Shown: positions 1 through 10,634 of the stretch, piece after piece
How positions within the stretch are numbered: the stretch's first letter is position 1
How the letters are laid out: each line of letters begins with the position of its first letter
Assembly (NCBI GenBank): GCA_910589415.1
Contig: OU342637.1
Location: 37,292,162-37,356,161, forward strand
Source: Malachius bipustulatus
Taxonomy: Eukaryota > Arthropoda > Insecta > Coleoptera > Melyridae
Direction: 5' to 3'
Length of the DNA stretch: 64,000 bases
Notes under the pieces: model-generated
Seen by the model: only the letters and a program-made list of their open reading frames with translations
Told to the model about the DNA's origin: nothing
Database searches by the model: none
Made by a program: the position numbers and the translations under genes

Positions 1-2559
1 TTATAAAAAATGGAGACCGTTAAAGCAATTATTAAAAATACGTTGCCCCCTCCCTCTTTCCATAATTGATACAAAAAATATCAAATACAATAACTGCAGA
101 GGGCTGCAATATCAACTTTTGCATAATTTTAGGTTAGGAGATATTTGAACGCAGCCAAAATAGTTCTTGAATGCAGCCATATATTATTTGCCCCCTTCTT
201 TTCTAATTTTATTTATTTGCGCTTTAAATAGACCTAGAAATACCATTTCGTATGTAATTTTATATTTTATTTAAATAAATATTTTCAAAATTAGAAGGAA
301 ACGCGTTAAGATGTATTTGAACGCAGCCATAAATATGGATTGACAATTGACATAACACCAATTATGATTTCTTCTTTTTCAAATGGAAATCAGTTATATA
401 TGGGCGTGGAATAATTTCATTCATTTAGTTAGTATAGAATTATCTTAACACATACCTATTTGATATTTTTGTAATTAAATAGTTTAAAAATTAAATAATG
501 TGATGAAAAATAAACATATTAGACCTTAGAACAAACTAAAAATTGCAACGTAGAGGTCAAATTGGGCTCATTTCATATTCAAATCGATTTAGCGCGGAAT
601 AATTCAAATTCAATTTTAAATCTAGACGTTCATGACAGAGAAGTGGATATTTGAAATGTCAATGTTTTTTTTTTTAAACAAATCAACCAGTTAGGGCTCT
701 CTCTACACGGGAAATTTATATAGGGGTGCTCACGACGGAATTGTGGTGCCGTGACCAGGATTATTACTGAAAATATGAACATTACATGGTGGTCTTCAAA
801 TTTTTTTGAATTACGAATTATTTATTTATCAAAATAAGCCAAATCATTTAATTTCACGGTAATTATTTCGCAAACGAAATTGAATAAAACAGAAACTTGG
901 AAAGCGCGTTTCTTTTGATATCTTGATTTTGATTCATAGCCAAATTTTCATTTTTAAAGTTTATGTTGCATAAATCCGAAAGGTGGGCCATATTTTGATG
1001 TCAAAATTTTTATCCCGGCGAATCTATTACCGTTTAATAATTCTTTTTTCGCCTCGCACCGCTCGAGTAAACACAGTTTTATGTTCATGGTGAGGTTGAC
1101 GTTTATTTTAATCGGTTTTTCATCAAAAATGTCCCGGTGACAGATCTACTGATACCTACCTATTCGCACATTAGACGAACCAGTTTTGAAATTCTGGCAA
1201 GAGAGCGCGATTATTACAAAACTAATAACAAAACCTTTGTTTTCCTGCCAGGTTATGCGAAACGGGAAGGGTAACTAATGCAAAAATAATGTACGCCGAA
1301 TATTCTCTATGATCTAATCAATGGTGGTAATGAACGAGAGAAGACTGGGCGCTACAAACTTTTTTTCCCCCAAAATAAACGACCAAACTTATCACGATTG
1401 TCGAAGAAGAGATTGACGGGTAAAGTCCACACTAGTCTCCGAAGAACTGTGGATCACTCTAATAGTAAAATAAGACGGATTCTAGCCCATTTAGCCTGGT
1501 CGATGATCAGCTTATCTTCTAAGCGATGACGTCATAAAATTTTTACTGGCTCTGGGGGAAAAACCACTGCCCCTGCAATTGAAGATCAACATAATCAAGA
1601 CAAAAAATATATCAGTTTATGTTTAATTAAGGTACTTCCCCGGACTTCCTGAAGGTATAGCCTCCTTAACTTATGAAATAAGCGAATTGAGCTAACACAA
1701 TCAATCGATACAAATGTAATAAAACGAGTACAAACGGGCTCATAAGCTAAATAATTGTGCAAACAATGATCAATCTATTTCAGCCAACGTAAGAATGCAA
1801 GGAACGTTCGTAACCAATTATTGACAGGCCCAATAATAGATTCCCACCGAATGCAAATGAACCATCATGTTAACGAAAATAAACGCGCGGATATAGATCG
1901 TCGCAAACTGTTGCTTTCGAGATTATTGACGTCTGCAGAATTGCAGAATATTGTTGCGTTCACGACCCATTTACCGGCGCCCAACTTGATCAGCTCTTCC
2001 TGCTTTATGTTATTATTGTAACTTGTAACGAAAAATAATAACGTTTGAGAATAATTATGGTCGCCAATATCGTGCAGTAGTCTCTTGTTGTGTCATAATA
2101 TTCGTAATCGTCCTTGCAGCTTTAGCTTTATTTATCTAACATTAATGCGATTATCTGGAGGGGTTAGCGAACTCGCTCGTTCCATTAGGAATTTGTTTAA
2201 AATAGTATTTTATACATAAAACGATTGGAAACAGCTCTGAAATTATGAGAGAAGTTACATTGAACTGACTCGTAAAACTACCATATTTTCTGTAACCACT
2301 GAATATAAATAAACCCAATCTTGAGTCCCACAGATATTTTAAGTTTAAGTAGATTAAGTTGTGTTTATTGGAACAGATGTCTGGGATCAATAATTTTTAC
2401 ATAGCAACAACAGGACGATCGTAGTTATTACCGACAACATTTTATCGACAACTCATTGATCGCAATGATTGATTGGTTTATTATAGTCACCGTATATGAA
2501 GGATCTTCAAGATGAAGAAAAAGATATTCTTGAGGTGGAAAGGCACCTGGAGGCAGTCT
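1..2559. other. AT-rich non-coding DNA, no gene seen
   Basis: No exon with credible splice sites and no recognisable protein is visible on either strand. A short phrase, GAACGCAGCCA or GAATGCAGCCA, occurs three times (about 147, 169 and 318), which suggests a decayed repeat. The small frame near 1821-2021 has no family likeness and lies in ordinary AT-rich sequence, so I leave it out. Confidence 0.6.
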
Positions 2560-2765
2560 GCTCGTAGGTCACGGGTCACGGGCGTCGCCGTCTCTTAGAG
2601 CAGGGAAGGCCAGTGGCCGACGCCTTCTATTAATACCCGCCTGCCGGCGCACCACGGCCAAGTATAGAGCGTTGGAGTCCCGCCAAAGACGGCCGCGCCG
2701 CCTCTGGACGCACGCATACGGGGGGCATCCCCCGCCCAGAAAACTAATTCGCCGGTCCGACCTTG
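2560..2765. promoter_or_regulatory. CpG-rich block, possible promoter or non-coding first exon
   Basis: This stretch is sharply richer in G, C and CpG than its surroundings, with many CGCC, GCCG and CACG words, and it ends abruptly on both sides. In insect genomes such islands in AT-rich DNA often mark promoters, 5' untranslated exons or conserved regulatory DNA. It lies about 4 kb upstream of the first tmod coding exon, so an upstream tmod promoter is one possibility. A minus-strand gene leaving the window to the left is another. No TATA box or certain initiator was found, so the assignment is inference from composition. Confidence 0.3.
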
Positions 2766-4079
2766 GAATTCTTACCTTGCGAGGTATTTGTTTTGTTCCG
2801 AGTCATTCATTCGAGTATTGTGAATTGATGGGTTCTGATATGCGAGGTTGATGAGTGGGTTCATTTCAGGTCGAGCGCTCGAGAGACACCACCGATGCCC
2901 GAAAACGCAATTTGTAAATAAATAAGCCAGAAGAACGACGGACGTCTTGACGTCGCGGTTGACATAATATGAACCCATAAGTCTGCTCGCGCTTGTTGGA
3001 ATTATTAGGTGTGGAAAGTCTGGAAAATATCATTGTTTTTTTCTTGGTCCATTCAAAGATGCAAAAATAGATTTATCAGAGGTAGTCTTTCTACGTGTTA
3101 TACCCAAAAAATGTGTCTTAGAATAACATAATTAAGCAAAATACACCTACAAGGTAACAGAAAAACAACTGCAAGAGCCAAATTTTGTTAATTCATTCTG
3201 AAAACAATCGGGCATTGTTTTCCCCACTTCTCTAGTTCGGTGCAATTACACTAGAGGCCACCTTAGGTCCAATCAATAACGCCACCTATAGGAAAGTATC
3301 TATACGAAACTATTGCCTGTTAAAGGCGGAATTATCCGTGATTGTAAAGCTTTTGCCAGTTAATAGCATACCAGAATTGCCAGATAATTAGGCAAACTAA
3401 TAGATAATTTTTGAGTAGTCTTTAATTTCCGATAGAACTATTGATGTTCTCGATAGACGACAATAATAACAAAAATAACTTAACCTCTCCTAATGTCTGC
3501 ACAAGGGTGCTTATACCATAAAAGAAGAAAACGAATAAAACAAAAAAGTGACAGAATATTCCAACAGATTACAGTTGTCTGGTTTTAAAGTTACTGATGA
3601 CAAAAGTGAGGCCTGTGCCTCTAGTGGCGGCCATTTTTTAAGAGGGCAAGTTCATCTGGAAAATATGTTGTTCATATAATATTTTTGGTGGAATAGCAGC
3701 TCACTCACTTTTTTTTTATTCGGATAAAGTTTGTACGTCTATGCTTCTACCAAGTAACTGTTCCAAGAGAATCTCGCGGCGTTGCACCGTCACCGAGAAA
3801 ACTCCAGATAAGTGGTAACGGGGCAAAAAGCAAATACGGCCCTGAAAGGGGGCTTAAAATTCTAGGATCCGGCCCATTTTTAATGGGTCGTGACTGGGGG
3901 TGCCGAGGTACCCTCCTGTGAAATTTCAGGCGGATGGATGCAATTTTTCTGTTCAATCAGTCTGTTTTTTTAGAATACCTCGACCCTTTGTGCGCAAGCG
4001 TCACGAGTGACCGGATAAAGATATGTCTGCACCGTCGTATTTCTCTCCATCTCCAGACTAGCAATATAGTAGTACTATA
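2766..4079. other. Non-coding stretch with a repeat-family fragment
   Basis: No gene is visible. Around 3497-3530 the phrase GCACAAGGGTG followed by an A-rich AAGAAG tract matches sequences near 5200-5230 (inverted) and 5665-5700, so it is probably a fragment of a dispersed repeat. GTGGCGGCCATTTTTT near 3624 resembles a YY1/Pho-type site. Confidence 0.4.
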
Positions 4080-4081
4080 TA

Positions 4082-5073
4082 CAGGGTGCACCATGTATAT
4101 CCTTCTCTATATTGCTATTTCCTGAACGCTAAGAGATACAGGGTCGGTTAAATTAGAGAAAAGAGGCGCAGTATTGTGGCCATGTCGAATCCGTCAAGAC
4201 ATGCAAGATATCTGTGACTGCTTCTGAAATATCCTGAAAAAACTGAAAAATCGAGATTTCTTATTTTTGCCATATCTTGCTTATTATTAAAAATTAATAA
4301 ATAATTTTTTGTAGGCTTGCATAAGCCGTTAAGATCTATCCATCTGTCATTACAAAAATTTTCAAGGCCGACTAGAACCCAAAGTTTCCACAGTCAACTT
4401 TCGTTTTTCTTATGGCCGCCATATTATTTTTTCATATAATTCGATATGAAAAAAATAATGTAAACCAAAAATTAATAAACTTCAAATCTTTTTTAATTTT
4501 TATTCTTCTTTTTTCAAAGAAAAACAAAAAAAAATTGTTGAAAAACGCCAACATTTGTAAAATACGCCGAAATAGTGCTTGTCTTATGGTTTTTTAATTT
4601 ATCTATGAAATTCGGTCTTAAAAGTTGTCTTTTTTGTAAAAAAGAAGAATAAAAAATTTTTTAATTATTTTTTTGAAGTTAAACAATTTTTTGTTTTTAT
4701 GATTTTTTTTATACCGAACAACATAAAAAAACAATATGGTGGCCATAAGAAAAACGAAAGTTGACTATGAAAGTCCTGGGATCTAGTCGGCTTTGAAAAT
4801 TTTTGAAATGTCAGATTGGTAGCTCTTGCCGACTTATGTAAGCCCACAAAAAATTATTTATTAATCTTCAATAATAAAAAAGATATGGCAAAAATAAGAA
4901 ATCTCGATTTTTCAGTTTTTTCAGGATATTTCAGGAACGGTCACAGATATTTTGCATGTCTTGACTGATTCGAGATGGCCACAAAATTGCGCTTCTTTGG
5001 ACTTGTTTAACCGACCCTGTATCTGTTAGCGTTAAGAGATAGCAATATAGAGAAGGATACATGGTGCACCCTG
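4082..5073. mobile_element. Fold-back MITE, ~1 kb, with TA target duplication
   Basis: The two halves are diverged inverted copies of each other. The left end reads CAGGGTGCACCATGTAT and the right end reads ATACATGGTGCACCCTG, each flanked by TA (4080-4081 and 5074-5075). Pairing continues deep into the element: the left segment with GCCATATCTTGCTTATTATT pairs with a right segment containing AATAATAAAAAAGATATGGC. The arms are about 400 bp or more, leaving a short AT-rich centre near 4540-4640. No transposase frame exists. TA duplication and CAGGGTG ends are typical of non-autonomous mariner/Tc1-like elements; assignment to a family is inference. The arms have diverged, so the insertion is not recent. 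Confidence 0.8.
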
Positions 5074-5199
5074 TATATGCTGCTACTGACATACTTTACA
5101 GGTTACAGGTTAGAGTTGTCTTATGTGAAAATTCGTTGACAGTTTCGGCAAAAATAAAAAATTAAAACCTTAACCCATAAATGAAAAAAAGTATGACAG

Positions 5200-5735
5200 A
5201 TTCTTCTTCTTCTCCTTCTTCTTCTTCAATGGCTTGGGCACCCTTGTGAATATAGCCAGCTTCTGGTACTTATCTCTGTCCAGCGCTAACTTGACTTGAC
5301 ATTTTTGTATTGCGATTAGTGATGTGTCATTTACCCGTATCTGAGAGGAGTTAGTGCATGGACAACACAACACAGGATAGACTCTTCTCTCTATGGGGAA
5401 ACAGCAGAGCATTACACACAAAGATTATTCTTAAGATCATCTGTTACTCGAACAGGTGACGCTGTCAAATGTCAAACTTAATTAAATTTGAAATATATGG
5501 CAAATATGATAGAAAGGTGCGTTAAGTTGCAGTTGTCGCATGCTGCATGTCAAACTTTCGTGACAGTTTCACTAATAAGACAACGACCTGACAATTTCTG
5601 ACAATTGTGGAATGTCAAACTTGGCAATCGACGCGAAAATAACTGTTTTTATGGCTTTATGCACAAGGGTGTCCAAGCCATAGAAATAGAAAAAGAAGAA
5701 AGAACTGTTTTTGTTTTTAGATCTTTGTTGGCTTC
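5200..5735. repeat. Inverted repeat with TTC/GAA-rich ends
   Basis: A left segment (about 5200-5255), a TTCTTC tract followed by AATGGCTTGGGCACCCTTG, is matched in inverted orientation near 5665-5700 by CACAAGGGTGTCCAAGCCAT followed by an AAGAAG tract. Related CTTCTT...ATGGCC phrases recur near 35480-35680 and 39205-39235, so this seems to be a dispersed family. The middle carries ordinary AT-rich DNA. No coding capacity is seen. Confidence 0.45.
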
Positions 5736-5822
5736 TTTAATGGCCTTCGCAGACTTGTGCATTTAGCTGGATAAAATTGAAGTTACAATTGTGGATAGTC
5801 GGAGCAAAAAAATGGAAAAATG

Positions 5823-5866
5823 AAATTCGTGGCGCGTAATCAGGAGATGTGGGTTCGAATCCCCTC
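5823..5866 (+). mobile_element. tRNA-like SINE fragment (pol III B box)
   Basis: GGTTCGAATCC at 5852-5862 is a perfect RNA polymerase III B box. It is preceded by GGCGCGTAATCAGGAG, which is shared almost exactly with the SINE insertion at 62396-62591 (GCGTAATCAGGAGG before its own B box). The common tRNA-like half implies one SINE family at both sites. I see no proper acceptor-stem pairing, so it is not a functional tRNA gene. The limits of this copy are unclear. Confidence 0.5.
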
Positions 5867-5992
5867 GACATTGTGACCACTAGATTACCGAGGACACGGA
5901 GACTGACTTTTTTACATCCTATTTTTTCATAATTTTCCCGATTGCCCTTCATTTATCATGAAGGCACTTCCTTTAATTATTTACTTCATTTA

Positions 5993-6134
5993 TGCCCGTA
6001 TTCACAAACGATAATTACCAAATAATTACGTAATCAGTTATCTCTATCTCATTCTATTGCCAAAAAACTGCATATCTCCATCTCACTCATAATTACGTAA
6101 TTATTTAGGAAATTATCGTTTGTGAATACGGGCA
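5993..6134. mobile_element. Short palindromic MITE (142 bp)
   Basis: The ends are perfect inverted repeats: TGCCCGTATTCACAAACGAT at the left and ATCGTTTGTGAATACGGGCA at the right. The pairing continues inward through AATTAC and ATTACGTAATTA motifs. It is too short to encode anything, so it is a non-autonomous element or hairpin repeat. No convincing target-site duplication is visible beyond AT-rich flanks. Confidence 0.75.
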
Positions 6135-6677
6135 ATTTCCGATTATAATAGTTAAATTAAATGGACACTAAAACTAAAAATCATTAGTGAAATAGATGTA
6201 ACTGGATAAATGCACCAAGGTACGAAGGCCAAAGTCAATAAGAAATGGAAGAAGATCAATAATTTGAATTTAATTCCACTTTCTTATCGTTATCGCATAT
6301 TTTTACGACAAATAAGCGAGCTTAATAAATATTTATATTCAAGGCGCGGTGAAATTTGATATACCACGTATTAGCAATTTAATTTTTATCACTTTCACTT
6401 CCTTATCGTCGCCAGTCCAAACGAATGACGCAATCGATAATCCCGGAGCCCATTATGTCATCCTTTTGTTATGTTTTGATTTGAAAGTCTAGTTGAACTT
6501 GACAGATGAGAGATGACAGTTACCATAACCAGATGAATGAATCATTCCGATTAATTATTAAAAATAAAATTAATAAGACCTTAAAAGAAAGTAAAGAAAC
6601 TAAAAAACATCATTAGTTAATGTTAATAGCAAGCAGTTCTAGCTCTAGGAATCATAAAAATATAAATAATTGAGGCC
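6135..6677 (+). promoter_or_regulatory. Likely 5' flank / 5' UTR of the tmod transcript
   Basis: This interval lies directly before the first tmod coding exon and after the MITE. It is AT-rich with no upstream frame of note. The last ~75 bases before the ATG probably belong to the 5' untranslated region. I cannot place a start site: no clear TATA or TCAGT initiator stands out. Other tmod promoters further upstream are possible, since insect tmod genes commonly use several. Confidence 0.3.
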
Positions 6678-6692
6678 ATGTCAACAAGTCAG
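6678..6692 (+). CDS. tmod: Tropomodulin, coding exon 1 (residues 1-5)
   Basis: A five-codon exon reads M-S-T-S-Q and stops at a good donor, CAG|GTAATA, in phase 0. The next exon begins in phase 0 at 7036 with T-S-S-T-T-K, so the joined start is MSTSQTSSTTKTTTMTTP. This fits the Ser/Thr-rich leaders of insect tropomodulins. The ATG sits in a reasonable context (GAGGCCATG). The alternative is that translation starts at the Met at 7063 within the next exon, with other first exons used in other transcripts. Such tiny coding exons are easily missed by gene finders; transcript data would settle it. Confidence 0.6.
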
Positions 6693-7035
6693 GTAATAAT
6701 TGAGTAATTATTGTAATTGTGGGTGTGTTTGTCCTATTATTATTGTTATAAAGGTTATCTCAAATGTTAATGAATGTTAGGGAGTTAGATAATAAATAAT
6801 TGAAAGAACTCTTCTCTCCAGCAACCAGTTAATTCAGTTAGTTAATAATTGTCATTGATTGAATTGAATCGATTTGAATTGGAAGATTGAAGGTGAAATT
6901 GCAATGAATCCGGTAACAGATTATGTAAGAGGAGATTAAGTTCTAGCTCAGTTTACAGTTATCAGTGTTCTGTGCTGGTGCTAATGCATTATTGGATATA
7001 ACCGTCTAATTATTGTGTAATTGCCTCGATTCCAG
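6693..7035 (+). other. tmod intron 1
   Basis: AT-rich intron between the MSTSQ exon and the exon beginning at 7036. The donor is GTAATA and the acceptor tract is TGCCTCGATTCCAG. Nothing else is seen in it. Confidence 0.5.
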
Positions 7036-7188
7036 ACCTCTTCCACGACGAAGACGACCACCATGACAACTCCGGCCAAACTTTATGGGAAGGATCTTAG
7101 TGAGTACGACGAAATAGACGTCGACGAGCTGCTGGCCAAACTGTCAGCCGATGAAATCAATATCCTAGCCAAAGAAGTGGACCCCGAT
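7036..7188 (+). CDS. tmod: Tropomodulin, coding exon 2 (residues 6-56)
   Basis: Tropomodulin caps the pointed (slow-growing) ends of actin filaments together with tropomyosin, setting thin-filament length in muscle and stabilising the cortical cytoskeleton. This exon encodes a Thr-rich leader, then AKLYGKDLSEYDEIDVDELL and LAKLSADEINILAKEVDPD, the first tropomyosin-binding helix (TMBS1), with its acidic, Leu-spaced heptads. Vertebrate Tmods have the matching YRKDLE...DEDEIL segment. Acceptor ATTCCAG|ACC and donor GAT|GTAAGT are both strong; phase is 0 at both ends and the length is exactly 51 codons. Identification is by family recognition and is secure. Confidence 0.95.
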
Positions 7189-8813
7189 GTAAGTAACACC
7201 GACCGAAAAAGTCCTCAAGTGTCCTGAACACTTATCAGACATTATAAAGTAACTTAGGCGGCTGTGACACTGTTTAATTTTGATTCAAGTCTTGGTAAAA
7301 TCAAGCAGGCCTTGTTAAAATAAAGCAGGCCTTGATATTTTTGCTGTTTCACAGTGCCAAAAGTAGTGACTAAACAATTATCATAGCACACCACACCCTG
7401 ATCTGTAAACATCTGAAATGGTTTGGTGCAATGGCATTTTGTTTGACAATCGATAAAAGTCAGTTAGTAACTGACTTTTGTGATTGTCTGATTGAAGTTG
7501 AAGACAGTAAGCGGCCATTTTCAGGCAAGCTTTGAGATCAAATTATTTGGTTTCACCTGCTTTTGCAGGTTGTAAGTAAAATTAATCGACTTTTTCCTGT
7601 TTCTATTTCTCCCTAATTAAATTTTTGAATAGATGACAGTTCTAGACAGTATTGACAACCCAACATGACACTTTCCGGATATTTTCATGAACTTGCCAAA
7701 AAGATTCAAATTAATTTTAATTAAATTTGTTAAATAATTAAATTTAGTATAACCTTTACTTGATCTCAAAAAAATTAAACGTGTACCTCGTCCTTTCATT
7801 TCCAGTACATTTTGATTGTAAAAATCAACGAAGTACATCTCTGAGAAGGTAAAGACACAAAGCGGCCATTTTCAGGCCATCTTCAAATTGCATATTATTG
7901 GGTTTCACGTGTTTTTGCAGGTTATAAGTAACAATAATTGAGTTTTTCCTTCTGCTTCTCCATGTTTGAATTCTTGAGCAGGTAACGGTTCTAGAAAGCA
8001 TTGCTACCCAAAAATTACCTAAAATCTAACGCTTTTCATATTTATTCTGTTGAGATACTTATAAACTTGTTAAAACATGCTCAGAATGGGTAAATTTCTT
8101 AATATTTTGCATAACCCCCGTTGATTTCATGACTGAAAGATTTCTGGTTGGTTAGTTTTCTTTGCAAAAAAAAATCAATAAAGTACATCTCTGAGAAGAT
8201 AAAGACGAAAGCGGCCATTTTCAGGCCATCTTCAAATTGCATATTATTTGGTTTTACGTGTTTTTGTAGGATTTAAGTAAAAATTAATGACGTTTTTCCT
8301 TCTTATGTGTTCATATTCATTCACATTTATTCACATTTTTGGCAGGTGACAGTTCCAGACAGTATTGCCAACCTAGAATTAACTAAAACTAGTCACTTTT
8401 CGTATTTATTCTGTTAAAATATTTATAAACTTCTCAGAAATTGCTCAAAATAGGTGAAATTATTAAAAATTGAATAACCTCCCTTAATTCATGACAATTT
8501 ATATTTCCGATTACATTTTGATTGTAATAATCACCAAAGGTACCTCTCAGGGAAGGTAGAGAGACAAAGCGGCCATTTTCAGGCGATTAGGCAGGCTGTG
8601 ATAGTTTTTCTTGATGCAAAATATCTTCATAGTTTCTTAAAGATTGATCAACATGGCTTCAAATTTTTTCAATTTTTAATACACACACCCTCTCTCTAGA
8701 AAGTAAAAACATGGCGGCCATTTTCAGGCCATTTAATCGAATTTGCTCAGAATGATCGGCTATAGACATAGATTGTTATCGGTAAAATAAATATTATAAG
8801 TTTGCTTTTCCAG
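7189..8813 (+). other. tmod intron 2
   Basis: Intron with donor GTAAGT and acceptor TTGCTTTTCCAG. Most of it is occupied by the ~350-bp tandem repeat annotated separately. No additional exon was seen. Confidence 0.85.
7490..8725 (+). repeat. ~350-bp tandem repeat with recurring GCGGCCATTTTCAGG
   Basis: About 3.5 diverged copies are marked by AGCGGCCATTTTCAGG at 7511, 7861, about 8210 and about 8568, spaced 349-358 bp. A final short copy is near 8714 (GGCGGCCATTTTCAGGCC). Each unit also holds a TTTCACNTGNTTTTGCAGG-like stretch, and the CAAACAT/ACAGTTCTAGACAG region where a unit ends. The GCCATTTT core is identical in all five places although the rest has drifted. Confidence 0.8.
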
Positions 8814-8981
8814 GACAATTTCCTGCCGCCGGACCAAAGGTGCGGCTACGAATGTGATAAAGAAGCGACGGGTCCCGTAAACCGGAAACAATTGATTGAA
8901 CACATCAACAAGCAGGCCCTCGAGACACCTGACGTACCAGAACTGAAGCCGTACGTTGCCGGAACCGTCCGAGGCAAGAAG
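8814..8981 (+). CDS. tmod: Tropomodulin, coding exon 3 (residues 57-112)
   Basis: Fifty-six codons, phase 0 at both ends, beginning DNFLPPDQRCGYECDKEATG and ending PYVAGTVRGKK. It covers the actin-binding site 1 region (the DPD-N-LPP-R core continues from the previous exon) and the conserved linker ending RGKK, which in the family is followed by W-[IV]-P-P. The acceptor TTTTCCAG is strong. The donor is AAG|GTCTGT, unusual at positions +3 and +4, but the phase and the next exon (TGG ATT CCG, giving KKWIPPP) leave little doubt. A Cys appears in place of Asn/Thr-type residues seen in relatives; I attach no meaning to it. Confidence 0.94.
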
Positions 8982-8984
8982 GTC

Positions 8985-9440
8985 TGTATCATAGCGATTT
9001 AGTAATCGCTGTATCGTCTGTAATTGCTACTCTTTGATTGCTTCTATACATTAATCGCTCGCTATGGTTTTGATTAAAATATTCTTTTTGAACTAACGGT
9101 CGCATTTGTAATAGCGATTTAGATTCAGTAATCGCTATATTTCGAAGCTTATTTTTAAATTCCAAATTGTGTTCATGTTAATGTATTGTTTGTAATTGCT
9201 ATAATTTGATTGTTGCCTCAATTAGTTATTGCTACAGTTGTGATTAAAAAATGTAATGGTTCCTGATCCATTGTAATAGCGATTTAGTAATCGGTATTTT
9301 TTGAAGAATAAGTTTTAAATTACAAATCGAGTTCACGTTTCTATATTGTTTGTAATCGCTATGCTTTGCTTGTTTTTTGGAATTAGTTATCGCTATAATT
9401 ATTGTAATTGCTACAGTAATCATAGATAACTGCTATATTT
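8985..9440 (+). repeat. ~165-bp tandem repeat in tmod intron 3, TAGCGATTTAGTAATCGCTA motif
   Basis: Three diverged copies follow one another. TAGCGATTTAG(TAATCGCT) occurs near 8993, 9112 and 9275, and the partner phrase GTAAT[TC]GCTA near 9020, 9191 and 9352, about 160-170 bp apart. The core is a short palindrome-like AGCGATTNNNTAATCGCT. The array starts within about ten bases of the exon 3 donor, so it may have been seeded at the exon edge. It occupies nearly the whole intron. Confidence 0.75.
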
Positions 9441-9499
9441 TAGTAATCGCTATGAGAGTATATTTTGAGAAACAATTGAAATCAATTTTACATTTACAG

Positions 9500-9623
9500 T
9501 GGATTCCGCCTCCTGCACCAGTGAAAGAACAAGAAGCCGATGAACAGATCACAATAGATTTAGGAGATGAATACGAACAAGCTCTCACAGATGCCTCACA
9601 AGAAGAAATCATTGATTTAGCTG
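9500..9623 (+). CDS. tmod: Tropomodulin, coding exon 4 (residues 113-153 plus 1 base)
   Basis: Begins WIPPPAPVKEQEADEQITID and runs through GDEYEQALTDASQEEIIDLA. This is the second tropomyosin-binding segment (TMBS2), recognisable from the acidic L-x-x-A-[ST]-[QE]-E-E-[IL]-x-D-[IL]-A pattern. The acceptor is TTTACAG|TGG. The donor is GCT G|GTGAGT, leaving one base that joins CG of the next exon to give the Ala of AAILGFHS. Codon use is AT-leaning, in contrast with the next two exons. Confidence 0.94.
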
Positions 9624-9686
9624 GTGAGTCCGCATGAAACATCACCCCTCGCAATACCTTCAACCCCCTCCCTCCCTTTTTTACAG

Positions 9687-9907
9687 CGATCCTCGGTTTC
9701 CACTCGATGATGAACCAGGACCAGTACCACGCTTCTCTCCTGAACAAGGGCCAGCCCGTCGGTCTCGGCTGGGACGGCATAACGAAAGCGTCCAAGCAGA
9801 AGCTCTTCCCGATGGACCCGCCCAACGACACGGACCCGGACGACACCATCGCGAAGGTCAAGGCCGATGACCCGAAATTCATCGACCTGAACTGGAACAA
9901 CATCAAG
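9687..9907 (+). CDS. tmod: Tropomodulin, coding exon 5 (residues 154-227)
   Basis: Encodes AILGFHSMMNQDQYHASLLN, NKGQPVGLGWDGITK and KLFPMDPPNDTDPDDTIAKV, and ends WNNIK. The ILGxHS-[LM]-[ML]-NQ-x-QY signature is diagnostic for tropomodulins and leiomodulins; the first leucine-rich repeat of the C-terminal actin-binding domain begins near its end (IDLNWNNIK). The intron before it is only 63 bp with a classic CCCTCCCTTTTTTACAG acceptor; the donor is AAG|GTACCA. Codons are strongly C/G-ending, unlike the exons upstream. No truncation or frameshift is seen. Confidence 0.96.
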
Positions 9908-9966
9908 GTACCAGTCCGACAATTAAAACACGAACCCGGAATAAAGAGTTGTCTTTTGCTCGACAG

Positions 9967-10218
9967 AACATCTCGGAGGAGAAGTTCGAGCGGCTGTTCT
10001 CGGCGCTCGAGGGAAACACCCACCTGGAGACCCTGAACCTGGCGAACGTCGGCCTGAACGACCGGGGAGCCGAGAAGCTGGCGCGCGCCCTCGAGAAGAA
10101 CTCCACCGTGAAGGTGGTGAACGTCGAATCGAACCAGATCTCGCCTGCCGGGATCGTCGTGCTGGTCCGATCGCTGCTCGAGACGAAGGCCGTCGAGGAG
10201 TTCCGCGCCTCCAATCAG
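9967..10218 (+). CDS. tmod: Tropomodulin, coding exon 6 (residues 228-311)
   Basis: Eighty-four codons, phase 0 at both ends. They encode leucine-rich repeats 1-3 of the actin-binding site 2 domain: ISEEKFERLFSALEGNTHLE, TLNLANVGLNDRGAEKLARA, VVNVESNQISPAGIVVLV and EEFRASNQ. The preceding intron is 59 bp (9908-9966), ending TTTTGCTCGACAG. The donor CAG|GTACTC runs straight into a CT microsatellite. The exon is very GC-rich and uses almost only C/G-ending codons, a sharp contrast to the flanking introns. Capping of pointed ends depends on this LRR domain in characterised family members. Confidence 0.96.
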
Positions 10219-10221
10219 GTA

Positions 10222-10253
<32 letters not shown>

Positions 10254-10256
10254 TTT
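10219..10256 (+). repeat. (CT)n microsatellite at the exon 6 donor
   Basis: An uninterrupted CT run, then a T-rich tract, begins two or three bases after the GTAC of the exon 6 5' splice site. A second CT-rich stretch lies at about 10355-10400. Length variation here would sit next to the splice donor. Confidence 0.85.
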
Positions 10257-10634
10257 TTTACATGTTTCTCAATGGAAAATAAAAAAAGTAATTTTGTGGG
10301 AATCCCTCAAGTTTGAAGTGATGCAGGGATACTGAGTAATATTGTTCTTATCCCTCTCCCCCCTCTCTCTCACTCTTTTTCCTCTTTCCTTCCTATATCT
10401 CTCTTTGTTTATATGCTTATGAAAATTAATAATTTCAATTTGGTAGTTTTGGGGGAATCCCTCAAAGTTGCCACGATGCAGGGGATTAACCTAGACTTTC
10501 TCATCGATTTTTTTTTCCTGATTCCGGAAAAAAAGTGACTCCTACAGGGTTGACAGGACATTAGTAGTTAGGTCGATGTATTATTTAGAGAGCTGTTCTT
10601 ATTTGATGTAATATTTTGTCGTATTGTGTTGCAG

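Noticed and set aside
9433..10023. 196-codon minus-strand ORF
   Set aside because: It is a shadow frame antisense to tropomodulin exons 4-6 and crosses their introns.
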